DNA of 35,557 nt. It comes from Euryarchaeota archaeon UBA258 (GTDB taxonomy: Archaea; Thermoplasmatota; Poseidoniia; Poseidoniales; Poseidoniaceae). Below, one piece after another: positions 34,468 through 35,557 of this stretch; position 1 is the stretch's first letter; every line of letters starts with the position of its first letter. The translations under genes and the position numbers were made by a program. The notes under the pieces were generated by a model, which did no database searches, was not told the origin of the DNA, and worked only from the letters and a program-made list of their open reading frames with translations. Where the stretch lies: the NCBI GenBank assembly GCA_002502605.1, contig DAPR01000058.1:1-35557 (forward strand), given 5' to 3'.

Positions 34468-34962
34468 TCATCTGGCTCGCTTGATGTTCATTGGCGAACC
34501 GCAAATGTCACACTCTGCCACGGTTCCTTTTTTCGAACGATCAACATTCGCAGGCACTGGCGTTGTGGCCCTGCACCCCGTACATCGCAATTCCCAACGC
34601 CATACCTTTTTTGCACCCGCAGTACCAACAGACTGCGTGTTTAAATTCATTGACTGCATCACATTTTGGAGACGGTAATCGTCTGTGACAAGGGTTGCAT
34701 CAAGAGCAAGCGCAAGAGAAAGAACATCCAAATCCACGTCCGAAAGGCGTGGTAGATCTCCACTTGCGGCTGCAGCTTCTCTGCCGCCTTCCAACCAACC
34801 AGGTGGGACATCGCGCCATTGAATGGTGTCAAGGCTCTCAATCAAGAGGGAGCGTTGTGGGCTGACGCGTTCCAATTCAGCCTGTTGGCTGAAAGCGCAT
34901 ACGCCATCGGCCAACTGATCAACAGGCCAATGAAGCAAAGCCGCCGTATCAAGCACCCGCAT
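34468..34962 (-). CDS. nob1: Nob1-like PIN-domain endonuclease with zinc ribbon
   Basis: Nob1 makes the final cut at the 3' end of 16S rRNA in archaeal small-subunit maturation. The 164-residue protein has a PIN domain (1-115) with acidic residues at Asp5 (VLDTAAL), Asp75/Asp77 (LSDVDLDVL) and Asp94/Asp95 (LVTDDYRLQNV). A short linker with WRWELRC leads to a zinc ribbon with Cys127, Cys130, Cys151 and Cys154 (CTGC..CDIC). This architecture and size are typical of archaeal Nob1. The start at 34962 matches the family N-terminus. It is transcribed divergently from the DedA-like gene and convergently with tatA. Confidence 0.9.
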   Translation of the reverse strand: MRVLDTAALLHWPVDQLADGVCAFSQQAELERVSPQRSLLIESLDTIQWRDVPPGWLEGGREAAAASGDLPRLSDVDLDVLSLALALDATLVTDDYRLQNVMQSMNLNTQSVGTAGAKKVWRWELRCTGCRATTPVPANVDRSKKGTVAECDICGSPMNIKRAR

Positions 34963-35042
34963 GTGGTGTACGACCGAAGAACATACTCAATGAACTCACC
35001 GCTCGCCCACATCTTCATATCGAAGTGCATTGAGTCGGCAGC

Positions 35043-35557
35043 ATGACATGGAAGGAGGCAATTGTGGACGCCTTCGATGTCTTTGGCCCGGCAAGTTTAG
35101 CGATGGTTTCGCTGACTGAAGCCATCATTCAACCTGTCCCCCCAGACGTGGTTTACATCCCTCTGTTGCTGAATGAAATGGGCAACCTGAATGTCGTCGT
35201 GTGGTTGTGGCTTGTCGTCACCCTTTCATCGGTCGCTGGATCATTCATTGGCTACCTGATCGGCCAACGTTGGGGGCGAACGCTCATCCAAAAATTTGGT
35301 TCAAGCACCCATGTCGAGAAAATCGAGGCCCTCACTCAACGCTACGGTACATTTGGGATCTTTATCGCCGCATTTTCCCCAATTCCATACAAGGTGTTTG
35401 GTTGGATTGCGGGAATGGGTGAGATGGAAAAGCGCCCATTCATTGCCGCCGGGCTGGCAGGTCGTGGCCTGCGATTTGGTCTTGAAGCGGTTTTGATCGG
35501 CGTCTATGGCAGCCAAGCCTATGATGCCTTGATGTGGTTCTTGGACAATGAAATTCT
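35043..35557 (+). CDS. DedA/VTT-domain (SNARE-associated, YqaA-like) membrane protein, partial
   Basis: The frame is open from the ATG at 35043 to the window edge, about 171 residues. It shows the VTT/DedA layout: a re-entrant first segment with acidic TEAIIQPVPPDVVYIPLLL, a membrane helix (VVVWLWLVVTLSSVAGSFIGYLIG) and a GQRWGR turn. The hallmark loop FSPIPYKVFGWIAGM and GRGLRF of the YqaA subgroup follow. These proteins act in membrane lipid or small-molecule transport; the exact role here is unknown. A GTG at 35064 has GGAGG 5 nt upstream and is a real alternative start. A CATAT patch about 25 nt before 35043 would suit a leaderless start at the ATG. The 3' end is cut by the window. Confidence 0.85.
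   Translation, partial: MTWKEAIVDAFDVFGPASLAMVSLTEAIIQPVPPDVVYIPLLLNEMGNLNVVVWLWLVVTLSSVAGSFIGYLIGQRWGRTLIQKFGSSTHVEKIEALTQRYGTFGIFIAAFSPIPYKVFGWIAGMGEMEKRPFIAAGLAGRGLRFGLEAVLIGVYGSQAYDALMWFLDNEI

Overview
The window looks like a euryarchaeal chromosome. It encodes the small (DP1) subunit of the archaeal D-family DNA polymerase, Pelota, a Nob1-type PIN/zinc-ribbon endonuclease, a ubiquitin-like MoaD/SAMP protein and a pilin segment of the euryarchaeal VSPVI type. Genes have TATA-like boxes and GGTGA or GGAGG ribosome sites. Moderate G+C, very large secreted proteins, tight gene packing and formate-tetrahydrofolate ligase together suggest a marine Thermoplasmatota such as Poseidoniales (Marine Group II). 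That lineage call is inference; no rRNA is present.

Left part (1-10.9 kb): a secreted alpha/beta-hydrolase-like protein cut by the window edge and an AroE-type shikimate dehydrogenase lie on the minus strand. Divergent from them is a plus-strand membrane cassette of two small membrane proteins, an NfeD-like protein and a flotillin. Then come formate-tetrahydrofolate ligase, pelota, a small unknown protein, tRNA-Val (minus), a PncC/CinA-C protein with a charged tail, and DNA polymerase D small subunit. A HAD phosphatase converges on the polymerase gene.

Middle and right part (11.2-33.8 kb, all minus strand): transcription runs right to left through an ABC ATPase, a 1534-residue FtsX-type permease, a 1028-residue surface protein with a C-terminal membrane anchor, and a 4513-residue surface protein taking up 13.5 kb. 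The giant combines a DNRLRE-like start, Ig-like domains, a long parallel beta-helix region, a CBM9-like module and cadherin-like repeats. After a membrane helix and an acidic loop it ends in a complete pilin-like domain. This arrangement is the most unusual thing in the window. The two surface protein genes have recognisable promoters and strong stem-loops at their ends, two of them with UUCG loops.

Right end (33.8-35.6 kb): a MoaD/SAMP-like protein and a TatA protein (plus), a Nob1 homologue (minus) and a truncated DedA/VTT membrane protein (plus). The ABC transporter and the MoaD-like gene diverge from what may be a shared promoter.
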